From the NCBI GenBank assembly GCA_031256975.1, contig JAIRPN010000004.1, positions 124,001 through 188,000 on the forward strand: 64,000 nucleotides of DNA, read 5' to 3'. Made by a program: the position numbers and the translations under genes. The DNA comes from Verrucomicrobiales bacterium. Lineage in GTDB: Bacteria; Verrucomicrobiota; Verrucomicrobiia; Methylacidiphilales; JAAUTS01. This document shows positions 8,415-17,879 of this stretch, one piece after another. Below the pieces are notes generated by a model. The model was given only the letters and a program-made list of their open reading frames with translations, had not been told where the DNA came from and did no database searches. Position 1 is the first letter of the stretch. Every line of letters starts with the position of its first letter.

Positions 8415-8906
8415 ATGGACACCAATCACGATTCCGCGAAAGAAGCCCAAGCGGTTGCGGAATTGCTGAAATCGCACCAGGTCAAGGTTACTGCCCCGCG
8501 ACAATTAATCCTAAGCTCGGCCCTGCAATTCTCCCAACCTTTCCATGCCGAACAATTACTGGAAGTAACCCGAAAAAGCGACCGAGCCATTTCGCTGGCC
8601 ACCATTTACCGCTTTTTGAACATCCTGCTGCAAAACAAAATTGTCCGCCAGGTTGATTTGAAAAAAGATAATTTCCAATACTATGAAATCAACCGCAGCT
8701 CCAATTTTGCGGTCGGTTATATTATTTGCCACGGCTGTAAAAAGGTCATTGAAGTCACCGATCCTTGCCTGAGTTTGCGTGAAAAGCTGGTTGCCAATGA
8801 CATGGGATTTACCCCGACCAAACTGGATCTTCGTATCGAAGCCGATTGTCAGGAATTAAGCCAAAAGGGATATTGTTCCCGGCAAAAGGAAGAATCCCAA
8901 AATTAG
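8415..8906 (+). CDS. Fur-family transcription regulator with degraded metal site
   Basis: 163 residues. The N-terminal winged helix is well kept (KVTAPRQLILSSAL, AISLATIYRFLNILLQNKIVRQVDL). The first zinc Cys pair is present as CHGCKKVIEV near residue 110. The second is only loosely kept (ADCQELSQKGYC). The His-rich strand that normally precedes the first Cys pair (HHDH or similar) is replaced by NRSSNFAVGYII, so the regulatory metal site of Fur, Zur or PerR looks altered. It may sense a different ligand or use only the structural site. It probably regulates itself through the dyad upstream of the preceding gene. Confidence 0.9.
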   Translation: MDTNHDSAKEAQAVAELLKSHQVKVTAPRQLILSSALQFSQPFHAEQLLEVTRKSDRAISLATIYRFLNILLQNKIVRQVDLKKDNFQYYEINRSSNFAVGYIICHGCKKVIEVTDPCLSLREKLVANDMGFTPTKLDLRIEADCQELSQKGYCSRQKEESQN

Positions 8907-9082
8907 CCACGATTCATCCGACCCGAATCGCTAAAAATATTAAACCGCTTAATCACCTGACATTGATTTGTTACCAAAAATTCGACCGATATTCACTTTT
9001 TCTCATTGATTTCAAACAGGTTACATATCATAAGTTATCCTTATTTTAATTTGTAGCAAAGCTACTAAAACCCCCCGCTTGT

Positions 9083-9111
9083 TTGACAGTCCTCCTCTTC
9101 AGCTCTAGATA
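9083..9111 (+). promoter_or_regulatory. Candidate promoter of the sucA operon
   Basis: TTGACA at 9083-9088, a 17-base spacer, then TAGATA at 9106-9111 (an alternative TAGAAT lies four bases on). The sucA ATG is at 9138, so the leader would be short. The -10 match is only partial. The region before it (8907-9080) is AT-rich and has a short hairpin GTAGC/GCTAC at 9053-9065, without a T-run. Confidence 0.4.
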
Positions 9112-9137
9112 GAATTATTAACTATTCATTAATTGAC

Positions 9138-11957
9138 ATGCAACTTCAGCCTTCCGCTTCCAGCGTTACTAATAAGGACTTAAACGGTATTCATCGCAAC
9201 GGTTCCCAACCCCGGGGTACCGTCGCTAACGGCGACAACGCCGGCCTGCTCCAGGATTATTACGAGCAATGGCTGGTCGATCCCAGTTCGGTCGACGCCG
9301 CTTGGCGCGCCTTTTTCGAGGGCTTTGAACTTGGCTGCCAGCAATTGCCAGCGCGTGGCAAGTCCACGGCTGCCGTCAGCGCCGCCCCGGCCGGTTCCGA
9401 GGCTGAACGCCAATACCGCCTGAAACAGGCCTCCATTTATAATCTGCTATTTGCCTATCGCACCCTTGGCCATCACCTGGCTCACCTTGACCCGTTGGAA
9501 ATCGCCAAACCGATCGAAACCGAGCTCGACCTCAAATATTTCAAGCTCGACGAAAGCGACTTGGATACCGTATTCGACAGCGGCAAGCTCGCGGGCGGCG
9601 GCGACCGCACCCTGCGCGAAATCCTCGCCATCCTGAAGCAAACTTATTGCGGTCCCATGGGCGCCGAGTTCATGCACATTCAAAACTTCGGCATCCGCAG
9701 TTGGATGCGTGACACCATGGAAATGTGCCAGAACATCCCCAATTTCAGCAGCCAGAAAAAACGCCGGGTTCTCAATCGCGTGCTGGCGGCAGAAATGTTC
9801 GAAAAATTCCTGCACACGCGTTATGTCGGGCAAAAACGCTTCGGCCTGGAAGGCGGCGAGTCGCTAATCCCCATGCTCGACGCGGCGATTGAAAAAGCCC
9901 CGGCATTCGGCGTGCAACGCTTTGTGATCGGCATGGCCCACCGCGGCCGCTTGAACGTCCTGGCCAACATCATGAACATGAGCTACAAGAGCCTGTTCGA
10001 CAAGTTTGCCGACAACTATTACCCCGACAGTGTGCAGGGTGACGGCGATGTGAAATACCACCTCGGTTATGACGCGACGCTAACCACCTCCGGCGGTCAA
10101 AAGGTCGATGTCAGTCTCGCGCCGAATCCAAGCCACCTGGAAGTCGTCAACCCGGTCGTTGAAGGCAAAGCCCGCGCCTGGCAACGCATCCTGGGCGACA
10201 CCGAGGAACGCAAGAAAGTCGTGCCAATCCTGATCCACGGCGACGCCGCTTTCATCGGCCAGGGCATCGTGCAAGAAACCATCAACATGTCGCAACTGCC
10301 GGGCTATCGTACCGGCGGCACGATCCATATCGTGATCAACAACCAGATCGGTTTCACCACCATCCCGTCCGATGCCCGTTCGAGCATTTATTGCACCTCG
10401 ATTGGCAAGATGAACGGCATTCCGATCCTGCACGTCAACGGTGACTTCCCTAACCATGCCGTGTACTGCATGGAATTGGCCCTGGAATACCGCCAGCGCT
10501 TCAGCCGCGACATCATCCTTGATTTGTCCTGCTACCGCCGCCACGGCCACAACGAAGGCGATGAACCGAATTTCACCCAGCCGACGATGTATCAAACCAT
10601 CGACGAACATCCGCTGATCAGCGAATTGCTGATTCCGCGCCTGACCAGCAACGGCGATATCACCCAGGAACGTGCCGACACCTATGTGCAGCGTTTCAAT
10701 GATTTGCTCAACAACGCGTTGACCGAATCCCGCAACACGGTCAAATCCTTCGCGCCGAAAATCAAACCGTCATTAGCGACCCCGTCCTTGCAGCAGCCTG
10801 TTAACACCAAGGTCGCCGCCGGCGATCTCAAGCGCATCGGCCTCTCGATCACTGAGCCGCCGAAAAATCTCAATCTCAACCCCAAGATTTTGAAAATGCT
10901 GGAGCACCGCCGCAGCATGATCGACGGCAAGAGCCTGCTTGATTGGTCAACCGCCGAGTCGCTGGCCTTTGGCACCCTGCTGGACCAAGGCATTCCGGTG
11001 CGCTTGTCGGGCCAGGACTGCCGCCGCGGCACTTTCAGCCAGCGCCATGCGGTGGTTTACGACGTGCACACCCGCGAACGTTACATCCCGTTGCACAACA
11101 TCTCGCCGAAACAGGCCGAATTCAACGTGTACAACAGCCCGCTGTCTGAAAACGGCATCCTCGGTTTCGAATTTGGCTACACGCTGGACTTCCCGCAAAT
11201 GCTCTGCATGTGGGAAGCGCAATTCGGCGACTTCGCCAACGGTGCGCAAACCGTGATCGACCAGTATATCGTCAGCTCCGAATCCAAATGGGGCGTGAAC
11301 TCCCGTTTGGTGCTGCTCCTGCCGCATGGCATGGAAGGCCAGGGCCCTGACCACAGCAGCGCCCGCCTGGAGCGTTTCCTGCAAGCCTGCGCCGAGGACA
11401 ATATCCAGGTCGCCAACCTCACCACACCCGCTAACTACTTCCATATCCTGCGCCGGCAAATGCTCCGCGACACGCTGAAACCGCTGGTCATCATGACCCC
11501 AAAGAAATTGCTGCGTTTGAAAGAATGCGGTTCCAGCATGGAAGACCTCGCTAACGGCGAATTCCAGGAAGTCATCAGTGACGCTAACAGCGACAGCAAA
11601 TCCGCCAAGCGCCTGATCCTCTGCAGTGGCAAGGTGTTTTACGATCTCGACGCTTACCGCCAAAAGGAAGGCATCAAGGACGCCCATATTATCCGCATCG
11701 AGCAACTTTATCCGTGGCACATCAAGAAACTCGAAGCCGTCCGCGACGCCTACAAGCATGTCAAGCAAGTGGTCTGGTGCCAGGAAGAATCGCATAACAT
11801 GGGTGCCTGGTCCTACGTCGAACCCCGCCTGCGCGCGTTGTTCGGCTGCGACATCGCCTACGCGGGCCGCGAAGCCTCGGCCAGCACGGCCACCGGCGCC
11901 ATCTCCATCCACAACCTCGAGCAAGCCGAACTGGTGCAACAGGCCTTCAAGATTTGA
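9138..11957 (+). CDS. sucA: 2-oxoglutarate dehydrogenase E1 component
   Basis: 939 residues, full length for an OdhA/SucA E1. The N-terminal E1o extension is visible (LLQDYYEQWLVDPSSVDAAW), which in this family helps bind E2. Thiamine-diphosphate and active-site motifs follow: GMAHRGRLNVLAN, GDAAFIGQGIVQET, NNQIGFTT and HGHNEGDEPNFTQP. The C-terminal transketolase-like part has GQDCRRGTFSQRH and LPHGMEGQGPDHSSAR. It decarboxylates 2-oxoglutarate and reductively succinylates the lipoyl group of SucB in the TCA cycle. It is the first gene of a sucA-sucB-lpd operon. Seven RTTAGCG/CGCTAAY sites lie within it. Confidence 0.98.
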   Translation: MQLQPSASSVTNKDLNGIHRNGSQPRGTVANGDNAGLLQDYYEQWLVDPSSVDAAWRAFFEGFELGCQQLPARGKSTAAVSAAPAGSEAERQYRLKQASIYNLLFAYRTLGHHLAHLDPLEIAKPIETELDLKYFKLDESDLDTVFDSGKLAGGGDRTLREILAILKQTYCGPMGAEFMHIQNFGIRSWMRDTMEMCQNIPNFSSQKKRRVLNRVLAAEMFEKFLHTRYVGQKRFGLEGGESLIPMLDAAIEKAPAFGVQRFVIGMAHRGRLNVLANIMNMSYKSLFDKFADNYYPDSVQGDGDVKYHLGYDATLTTSGGQKVDVSLAPNPSHLEVVNPVVEGKARAWQRILGDTEERKKVVPILIHGDAAFIGQGIVQETINMSQLPGYRTGGTIHIVINNQIGFTTIPSDARSSIYCTSIGKMNGIPILHVNGDFPNHAVYCMELALEYRQRFSRDIILDLSCYRRHGHNEGDEPNFTQPTMYQTIDEHPLISELLIPRLTSNGDITQERADTYVQRFNDLLNNALTESRNTVKSFAPKIKPSLATPSLQQPVNTKVAAGDLKRIGLSITEPPKNLNLNPKILKMLEHRRSMIDGKSLLDWSTAESLAFGTLLDQGIPVRLSGQDCRRGTFSQRHAVVYDVHTRERYIPLHNISPKQAEFNVYNSPLSENGILGFEFGYTLDFPQMLCMWEAQFGDFANGAQTVIDQYIVSSESKWGVNSRLVLLLPHGMEGQGPDHSSARLERFLQACAEDNIQVANLTTPANYFHILRRQMLRDTLKPLVIMTPKKLLRLKECGSSMEDLANGEFQEVISDANSDSKSAKRLILCSGKVFYDLDAYRQKEGIKDAHIIRIEQLYPWHIKKLEAVRDAYKHVKQVVWCQEESHNMGAWSYVEPRLRALFGCDIAYAGREASASTATGAISIHNLEQAELVQQAFKI

Positions 11958-12017
11958 AAAATCCGAATTGCGTTCTTTGCACCATCAATCGTTTGCGTTA
12001 AAAAGGTTAAGAAAATT

Positions 12018-13208
12018 ATGATATCGATCAAAGTTCCTTCAGTCGGCGAATCCATTACCAGCGGCGTGCTTGGCGCCTGGAAAAAGAAAAACGGCGAATA
12101 TGTGAAAGAGGGCGATGTCCTGCTGGAAATTGAAACCGAGAAAGTCACCTCGGAAGTCTTTGCCGAAAAATCCGGCGTGCTGAAACAACTGGTCGCCGAA
12201 GGAACCGAAGTCAAGATCGGCCAAGTCGTCGGTGAACTGGATGAAACCGCCAAGGCTCCTGCCGGCGGCGCAGCCCCGGCCGCTGCTCCCACCAAAAGCG
12301 AGATTCCCCTTTCCCCCGCCGTACGCAAGTCCGTCGAGGAACAAAACATCGATCCGTCCTCCATCCAAGGCAGCGGCAAGGGAGGCCGCATCCTGAAGGA
12401 AGATTTGTCCAGGCCGCAAGCCCCGGTTATCGAACCGACCCGCGTGCCTTCCGGTCCCGCACAGGAACACAAACCCGCGGCTCCGGTGGTAGTCAGCGAT
12501 GCCAATGGCGAACGCATTACCCGCAAGAAGATGAGCCCGTTGCGCAAAAAGATTGCCGAACGCCTGGTTGCCGCCCAGCAGGATGCCGCGATGCTCACCA
12601 CGTTCAACGAGGTGGATTTGAGCAATGTCATTGAGTTGCGCAAGAAACACCAGGATCGTTTCGTCGCCAAGCACGGTGTGAAACTTGGCTTCATGTCCTT
12701 CTTCGTCAAAGCCGCAATCCATGCCCTGAAACAGGTTCCGCAAGTCAACGCCCGCATCGACGGCGAGGAAATTGTCGAAAACCATTTTTACGATATCGGT
12801 ATCGCCATCTCGACCGACAAGGGATTGCTGGTGCCGGTGCTGCGTGACGCCGACCAATACAACCTGGCGCAGATTGAACAAGCCATCGCCGATTACTCGA
12901 AAAAGGCCCGTGACGGCAAAATCACCCTGCCCGACCTCGAAGGCGGCGTATTTACCATCACCAACGGCGGCGTGTTCGGCTCGATGCTTTCGACCCCGAT
13001 CCTGAATCCTCCGCAAAGCGCGATTCTGGGCATGCACGCGATCATCGAACGCCCGGTCGCCGTTAGCGGCCAGGTCGTCATCCGTCCGATGATGTACCTC
13101 GCCCTGAGCTACGACCATCGTCTGGTCGATGGCAAGCAGGCCGTCACTTTCCTCGTGCGCATCAAGGAATACATCGAAAATCCCGGTCTGGCCTTGCTGG
13201 ACCTTTAA
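12018..13208 (+). CDS. sucB: Dihydrolipoyllysine-residue succinyltransferase (E2 of OGDH)
   Basis: 396 residues with the usual three parts. A lipoyl domain occupies residues 1-77, with the lipoylated Lys in [11 protein letters not shown] (43). A peripheral-subunit-binding domain lies near 95-130 ([24 protein letters not shown]). The catalytic domain lies at about 170-396, with the active-site His and Asp in SYDHRLVDG. Alanine- and proline-rich linkers separate them. It transfers the succinyl group to CoA and forms the core of the complex. It starts 60 bp after sucA and is followed by lpd after 21 bp. Confidence 0.98.
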   Translation: MISIKVPSVGESITSGVLGAWKKKNGEYVKEGDVLLEIETEKVTSEVFAEKSGVLKQLVAEGTEVKIGQVVGELDETAKAPAGGAAPAAAPTKSEIPLSPAVRKSVEEQNIDPSSIQGSGKGGRILKEDLSRPQAPVIEPTRVPSGPAQEHKPAAPVVVSDANGERITRKKMSPLRKKIAERLVAAQQDAAMLTTFNEVDLSNVIELRKKHQDRFVAKHGVKLGFMSFFVKAAIHALKQVPQVNARIDGEEIVENHFYDIGIAISTDKGLLVPVLRDADQYNLAQIEQAIADYSKKARDGKITLPDLEGGVFTITNGGVFGSMLSTPILNPPQSAILGMHAIIERPVAVSGQVVIRPMMYLALSYDHRLVDGKQAVTFLVRIKEYIENPGLALLDL

Positions 13209-13229
13209 TCACCCACCACGCTAATCACC

Positions 13230-14618
13230 ATGTCCAGTTACGATTTGATTGTCATCGGCTCCGGTCCCGGAGGTTATGTCGCCGCATCAACCGCCGGCAG
13301 TTTCGGCCTGAAAGTTGCCTGCGTGGAGAAATCCAAACCGCTGGGCGGCACCTGCCTGAACATCGGCTGCATCCCGAGCAAGGCCCTGCTGGTTTCCAGC
13401 GAGCACTATCATTTCGCCAAGGAACGTTTTGCCGCGCACGGCATCGTTGCCAAGGACATCAGCCTCGATCTTCCGGCGATGATGAAACGCAAGAGCGACG
13501 TCGTCACCCAGCTCAACAAAGGCGTCGAATTCCTGTTCAAGAAGAACAAGGTGGACCGCTATGAAGGCACCGGCTCGCTAACCTCGGCCAACACCGTTGA
13601 AGTCACCGACGCTAACGGCAAGAAAACCGTGCTGGAGGGCAAAAATATCCTGCTCGCCACCGGCAGTGTTTCCGTGGAACTGCCCTTCCTGAAATTTGAC
13701 GGCGACAGGATCGTTTCCAGCACCGAAGCCCTGAGCTTTGACAAAGTACCGAAGAGCCTGCTGGTCGTCGGCGCGGGCGCCATCGGCTTGGAATTGGGTT
13801 CCGTCTGGTCGCGCCTCGGCGCGGAAGTCACCGTGGTCGAATTTCTGCCGAACATCGCCACCGGTTTTGATCAGGACGTCGCCAGCAACTTGCAACGCGT
13901 TCTGGAACGCCAAGGCATCAAATTTTACCTCAACACCAAAGTCACCGCCGCCAAGACAGGCAAAAACAGCGTGACGCTAACCGCCACTCAGGACGGCAAG
14001 GAACTTTCCCTCGAGGCGGAAAAAGTGCTGGTGGCTGTCGGCCGCAAACCTTACACCGAGGGGCTGGGTTTGGAAAAAGCCGGCGTCAAACTCAGCGACA
14101 AAGGCCGCGTGGTAGTCAACAATACCTGGCAAACCTCGGTGCCGAACATCTACGCCATCGGTGACATTATTGACGGCCCGATGCTCGCCCACAAGGCTGA
14201 AGCCGAGGCTGTCGCCGTGGTTGAACGCATCGTCGGCAAAGCCGGACAAGTGAATTACAACGTCATCCCCGGCGTCATCTACACCAGCCCCGAGGCTGCC
14301 GTGGTCGGCCTGACTGAAAAACAGGCCAAGGACCAAGGCATCGAAATCAAGGTCGGCAAATACAACTTCATGGCCAATGGCCGTGCCCTCGCTAACGACG
14401 CCAAGGATGGCTTCGTCAAGATCATCACCAACGCCAAGACCGACCGCGTGCTCGGCGCCCACATTCTGGGACACAATGCCTCGGAATTGATCGCCGAATG
14501 CGCCCTGTTGCAGGAATTCAGCGGCAGCGCCGAGGATCTGGCCCGCACCATCCACGCGCACCCGACCTTGGCCGAAGTGACCAAGGAAGCCGCTCACGCG
14601 GCAAGCTCCGGCCATTAG
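13230..14618 (+). CDS. lpd: Dihydrolipoyl dehydrogenase (E3)
   Basis: 462 residues. FAD-binding GSGPGGYVAA at the N-terminus, redox-active Cys pair in GGTCLNIGCIPSKALL, NAD-binding GAGAIGLELGSVW, and the catalytic His-Glu pair near the end (HAHPTLAEV). It reoxidises dihydrolipoyl groups with NAD. As it is the only E3 here it may also serve glycine cleavage and other 2-oxoacid complexes. The spacer before the ATG holds a CGCTAAT site instead of a Shine-Dalgarno sequence. The TAG stop is itself part of an ATTAGCG site (14614-14620). Confidence 0.98.
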   Translation: MSSYDLIVIGSGPGGYVAASTAGSFGLKVACVEKSKPLGGTCLNIGCIPSKALLVSSEHYHFAKERFAAHGIVAKDISLDLPAMMKRKSDVVTQLNKGVEFLFKKNKVDRYEGTGSLTSANTVEVTDANGKKTVLEGKNILLATGSVSVELPFLKFDGDRIVSSTEALSFDKVPKSLLVVGAGAIGLELGSVWSRLGAEVTVVEFLPNIATGFDQDVASNLQRVLERQGIKFYLNTKVTAAKTGKNSVTLTATQDGKELSLEAEKVLVAVGRKPYTEGLGLEKAGVKLSDKGRVVVNNTWQTSVPNIYAIGDIIDGPMLAHKAEAEAVAVVERIVGKAGQVNYNVIPGVIYTSPEAAVVGLTEKQAKDQGIEIKVGKYNFMANGRALANDAKDGFVKIITNAKTDRVLGAHILGHNASELIAECALLQEFSGSAEDLARTIHAHPTLAEVTKEAAHAASSGH

Positions 14619-14642
14619 CGTTCTCCAGAACGGTTTTGAATA

Positions 14643-14669
14643 GCGGTGCAACCGCGTGATTAAAATCAC
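14643..14669 (+). terminator. Tandem hairpins after the OGDH operon
   Basis: GCGGT-GCA-ACCGC (14643-14655) is followed immediately by GTGATT-AA-AATCAC (14656-14669). Both stems are perfect but short, and no T-run follows. They may weakly end transcription from lpd or protect the 3' end. Confidence 0.35.
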
Positions 14670-14695
14670 TCTGGAGAGCGAAACTCCGTACCCCC

Positions 14696-15403
14696 ATGAA
14701 CACCGATCTTTTCTTCAACCGCACCCCGCAAACACCCCTGCCCTTGTTTTGCACCGAACATCTGGCAACGCTAATGGCGGTCATTCTGATCGTTAGCGCC
14801 CTGGTCCTGTTTGCCGGCAAACTCCGCATTCCCACGCGCGACCGCACTGCACGTTTCAGCATCCTCGCCATCCTGCTGGCTGAACAAATCGCCCGCCTGA
14901 CTTACCGCATCTTCAGCAATCCTCAATTCAATCCTGCGGTCGACGTACCGTTGCAACTCTGCCATTTTGCCGAGCTATTCTGCATTCTTTATCTGCTCAC
15001 GCTAAACCGGAGAGTTTTTTCCATTGTCGCGTTCTGGGGTATCATCGGCAATCTGGCCATTCTGGTTCCCGCCTTCCAGAATCATTTCCCGCATATCGAA
15101 ATCTGGATCTTTTTCTTCGGCCACCTTGGCATGCTGGCAACAGTCGCTTACGGATTTTTTATCAGGGAAATTAGATTGCAGCGACGCGACTTGTACACCG
15201 TTCTGGTCCTCTCCGCCTTGGCGCTAACGCTCATCATTCCCGCCAATCTGTGGTTGGGAGCAAATTATTTTTACCTCATGCAGCCGCCACCGGCCTTGGC
15301 GTCATTGCCCGCATGGTTGTACTGGTCGGGATTAGCGACCGTCTATTTCAGCTTGGTGGCGGGGATTTACCTGCTATTTCGCGAGAAACGGCATCAGCCT
15401 TGA
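14696..15403 (+). CDS. TIGR02206/YwaF-family integral membrane protein
   Basis: 235 residues with about six or seven transmembrane helices. The pattern fits the TIGR02206 (YwaF) family: QLCHFAELFCILYLLT, then a helix pair around NLAILVPAFQNHFPH and FFGHLGMLATVAYGF, and a C-terminal GLATVYFSLVAGIYLLF. The biochemical role of the family is not known. It converges with thrC and the two coding ends overlap by 10 bp. Confidence 0.82.
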   Translation: MNTDLFFNRTPQTPLPLFCTEHLATLMAVILIVSALVLFAGKLRIPTRDRTARFSILAILLAEQIARLTYRIFSNPQFNPAVDVPLQLCHFAELFCILYLLTLNRRVFSIVAFWGIIGNLAILVPAFQNHFPHIEIWIFFFGHLGMLATVAYGFFIREIRLQRRDLYTVLVLSALALTLIIPANLWLGANYFYLMQPPPALASLPAWLYWSGLATVYFSLVAGIYLLFREKRHQP

Positions 15404-16452
15404 ATCACTTCTAGCACTGCTTGCAGCGAAGGCTTCACCGGCTTCATCAATTTTTCCGAGACGCTAATAGCGGTGTCGGGATCTTTTAATCCGTTGCCGG
15501 TTAGCGTAGCGGTCAGAATCGAATCCTGCGGAATCAATCCAGCCTGGTGCGCCTTGATGACACCCGCTAATGACGAAGCGCTGGCGGGTTCGACAAAGAT
15601 GCCTTCCTTGGCGGCGATCAGTTGGTAAGCCTGCAGGATTTCCTCGTCACTCACCTTGCCGATCCTGCCGCCGGAATCCTGTTGCGCGGCGACGGCTTGC
15701 TGCCAACTGGCCGGATTGCCAATACGGATGGCCGTGGCGACGGTTTCCGGATGCTCCACCACGCGATTGTCGACAATCGGTGCGGAACCCGCAGCCTGCC
15801 AGCCCATCATTTTGGGTAAAGTTTTAACTTTGCCATTAGCGTGATATTCCTTGAAGCCCTTCCAATAAGCGGTGATATTGCCGGCGTTGCCCACCGGGAT
15901 GAAATGGAAATCCGGGGCGCGCCCGAGCACGTCACAAATTTCAAACGAAGCGGTCTTTTGCCCCTCGATGCGCTGCGGGTTGATCGAATTGACAATCTCA
16001 ACCCTCGGTTGCTCCCCGAGCGCGCGCACCATGTTCAGCGCGTCATCAAAATTTCCCTCGATCGGCACGATGCGGGAACCGTAAATCAAGGCTTGGGCGA
16101 GCTTGCCCATGGCGATCTTGCCATGCGGCAAAACCACGGCGGCTTTCATCCCGGCACGCGCGGCATAAGCGGCGGCGGCGGCGGAAGTATTGCCCGTGCT
16201 GGCACAAACCACGATTTCGGCACCGCGGGTCTTGGCTGCCGTCATCGCCATGGTCATGCCACGATCCTTGAATGAACCGGTCGGATTTAGCGCTTCAAGC
16301 TTGATATAGAGTTGGAACCTGCCGCCAATGGCATCGACAAAACGCGGCACCGGAATCAATGGCGTGTTGCCTTCCAGCAGCGTGACCACCTGGGTTTTCT
16401 CATTTACCGGCAGATATTGCCGGTAGTTTTCTATGACACCTTTCCAACTCAT
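15394..16452 (-). CDS. thrC: Threonine synthase
   Basis: 352 residues, the short class of threonine synthase. The PLP lysine is in NPTGSFKDRGM and the phosphate loop in STGNTSAAAAAYAARAG and PVGNAGNITAYWKG. It converts O-phosphohomoserine to threonine. It is last in a minus-strand run guaB-hom-thrC, 22 bp after hom, so the two threonine genes are almost certainly co-transcribed. No homoserine kinase is seen here. Four RTTAGCG/CGCTAAY sites cluster in its 3' half (15462-15841). Confidence 0.97.
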   Translation of the reverse strand: MSWKGVIENYRQYLPVNEKTQVVTLLEGNTPLIPVPRFVDAIGGRFQLYIKLEALNPTGSFKDRGMTMAMTAAKTRGAEIVVCASTGNTSAAAAAYAARAGMKAAVVLPHGKIAMGKLAQALIYGSRIVPIEGNFDDALNMVRALGEQPRVEIVNSINPQRIEGQKTASFEICDVLGRAPDFHFIPVGNAGNITAYWKGFKEYHANGKVKTLPKMMGWQAAGSAPIVDNRVVEHPETVATAIRIGNPASWQQAVAAQQDSGGRIGKVSDEEILQAYQLIAAKEGIFVEPASASSLAGVIKAHQAGLIPQDSILTATLTGNGLKDPDTAISVSEKLMKPVKPSLQAVLEVIQG

Positions 16453-16474
16453 ATTGTTCTTTCTACGGGGCTAA

Positions 16475-17761
16475 TTATGAAAAATCTTCCAAGCGAATCG
16501 CCTGGCAGGGTTCTTTGATCACTGCCAGTTGCTTGATCTCGCTGTAAGCGTCCTGGAATTTGGCTTCCCTGGCCTTGTCCAGCACCATCAATAATGGCAC
16601 GGTTTCATCGCTGTGCTCCTCGGGCTGGTAGACGGATGAAATACCAATGCCATGCTTGCCGAAAATCGTCGCCACCTGCGCCAGCACGCCCGGCTGGTCG
16701 AGCGCGCTCAGACGAACATAGTAACGGGTTTCGACCTGGTCGATCTTGGCCACCTTGCCATAGATGTCATGGCTGGTGAAACGGGAGCTTTTGTTGACCC
16801 CCAAATCCGCAGCCGCCTCGGCAACGTCGCAAAGCACCGCGCTGGCGGTTGCGTCGGCCCCCGCGCCACGACCGTAATACAAAGTCTTGCCGACCACATC
16901 GCCTTCCACCGCGACCGCGTTGTACACGCCGGAAACCGAGGCCAATACCGAGTCGCTCGGGATTAGCGTCGGATGCACGCGGACTTGCGCAGCGTTGTTT
17001 TCATCAGGCTTGATGATCGCCAGCAGCTTGATGGTGTAACCCAATTTTTGCGCGTAGGATATGTCCAGTGCTGAAATGGTGCGGATACCCTCGATGTGAA
17101 TGTCCTCCATCTTGACCCAAAAGCCGTACGCTAACGACGCGAGAATCGCGGCCTTGTGCGCGGTATCGATGCCGTCGACATCCAGACTTTCGTCGGCCTC
17201 GGCGTAACCAAGCTTCTTGGCCTCAACGATGATTTCCTCGTAAGCCTTGCCCTCGTTTGCCATGCGGGTCAGGATATAGTTGCAGGTGCCGTTGATGATG
17301 CCGTGGATGCTGGAAATGTGATTGGCGCAAAGACCTTCACGCAGGGCCTTGATGATCGGGATGCCGCCGCCGACGCTGGCTTCAAAATAAATGCCGGTCT
17401 GGTTTTTATCGGCCAAACCGAACAATTCCTCACCGGCGTGCGCCAAAAGCGCCTTGTTCGCGGTAACCAGCGGTTTTTTCGCGGTTAGCGCCGCCTTGGC
17501 CACTTCCAAGGCCAGATTCTTGCCGCCCATCAATTCAACCACGATCTGAACCTCGGGATCGTTGACCAAGGACTTCCAGTCATCGGTGGTGCGGCTCGAC
17601 AATTCAGCCGGGACACGGGAAAAGTCCTTCTCGGCAATCTTCTTGATTTGCAAATCGACACCGGTTCGTTCGGCAATCAGATCATGATTCCGCAACAAGT
17701 GTTTGACGAAGCCGCCACCGACCACGCCACAGCCAATAAGTCCGATTCCAACAGTTTTCAC
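16475..17761 (-). CDS. hom: Homoserine dehydrogenase with ACT domain
   Basis: 428 residues. The N-terminal Rossmann motif is GLIGCGVVGGGFVKHLL; the catalytic domain includes GIINGTCNYILTRM and LGYAEADESLDVDGIDTAHK. The C-terminal 80 residues form an ACT domain (VRLSALDQPGVLAQVATIF), which in this family mediates feedback inhibition by threonine. It reduces aspartate semialdehyde to homoserine. It is monofunctional, without an aspartokinase part. It precedes thrC in the same operon. Confidence 0.97.
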   Translation of the reverse strand: MKTVGIGLIGCGVVGGGFVKHLLRNHDLIAERTGVDLQIKKIAEKDFSRVPAELSSRTTDDWKSLVNDPEVQIVVELMGGKNLALEVAKAALTAKKPLVTANKALLAHAGEELFGLADKNQTGIYFEASVGGGIPIIKALREGLCANHISSIHGIINGTCNYILTRMANEGKAYEEIIVEAKKLGYAEADESLDVDGIDTAHKAAILASLAYGFWVKMEDIHIEGIRTISALDISYAQKLGYTIKLLAIIKPDENNAAQVRVHPTLIPSDSVLASVSGVYNAVAVEGDVVGKTLYYGRGAGADATASAVLCDVAEAAADLGVNKSSRFTSHDIYGKVAKIDQVETRYYVRLSALDQPGVLAQVATIFGKHGIGISSVYQPEEHSDETVPLLMVLDKAREAKFQDAYSEIKQLAVIKEPCQAIRLEDFS

Positions 17762-17879
17762 AAGCTGGATATGAAACCAGAACGGACCTGAAAAGGCAAT
17801 GCCTGTTTAAATCCGGGATTACTCCGAGGTCCCGACAAGTTTCGTCATTAGCGTCATCTGCCAATGACTTCTCTTGGGA

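Noticed and set aside
9053-9065. Terminator for the Fur-family gene (GTAGC-AAA-GCTAC)
   Set aside because: The stem has only five pairs and is followed by TAAAACCCC, not a T-run.
10947-11939. 330-codon open frame antisense to sucA
   Set aside because: Shadow of the E1 gene; no signal or domain.
12039-13118. Long open frame (359 codons) on the minus strand within sucB
   Set aside because: It is antisense to the well-supported E2 gene and is low-complexity (His, Asp and Gly-rich), a by-product of GC-rich third positions.
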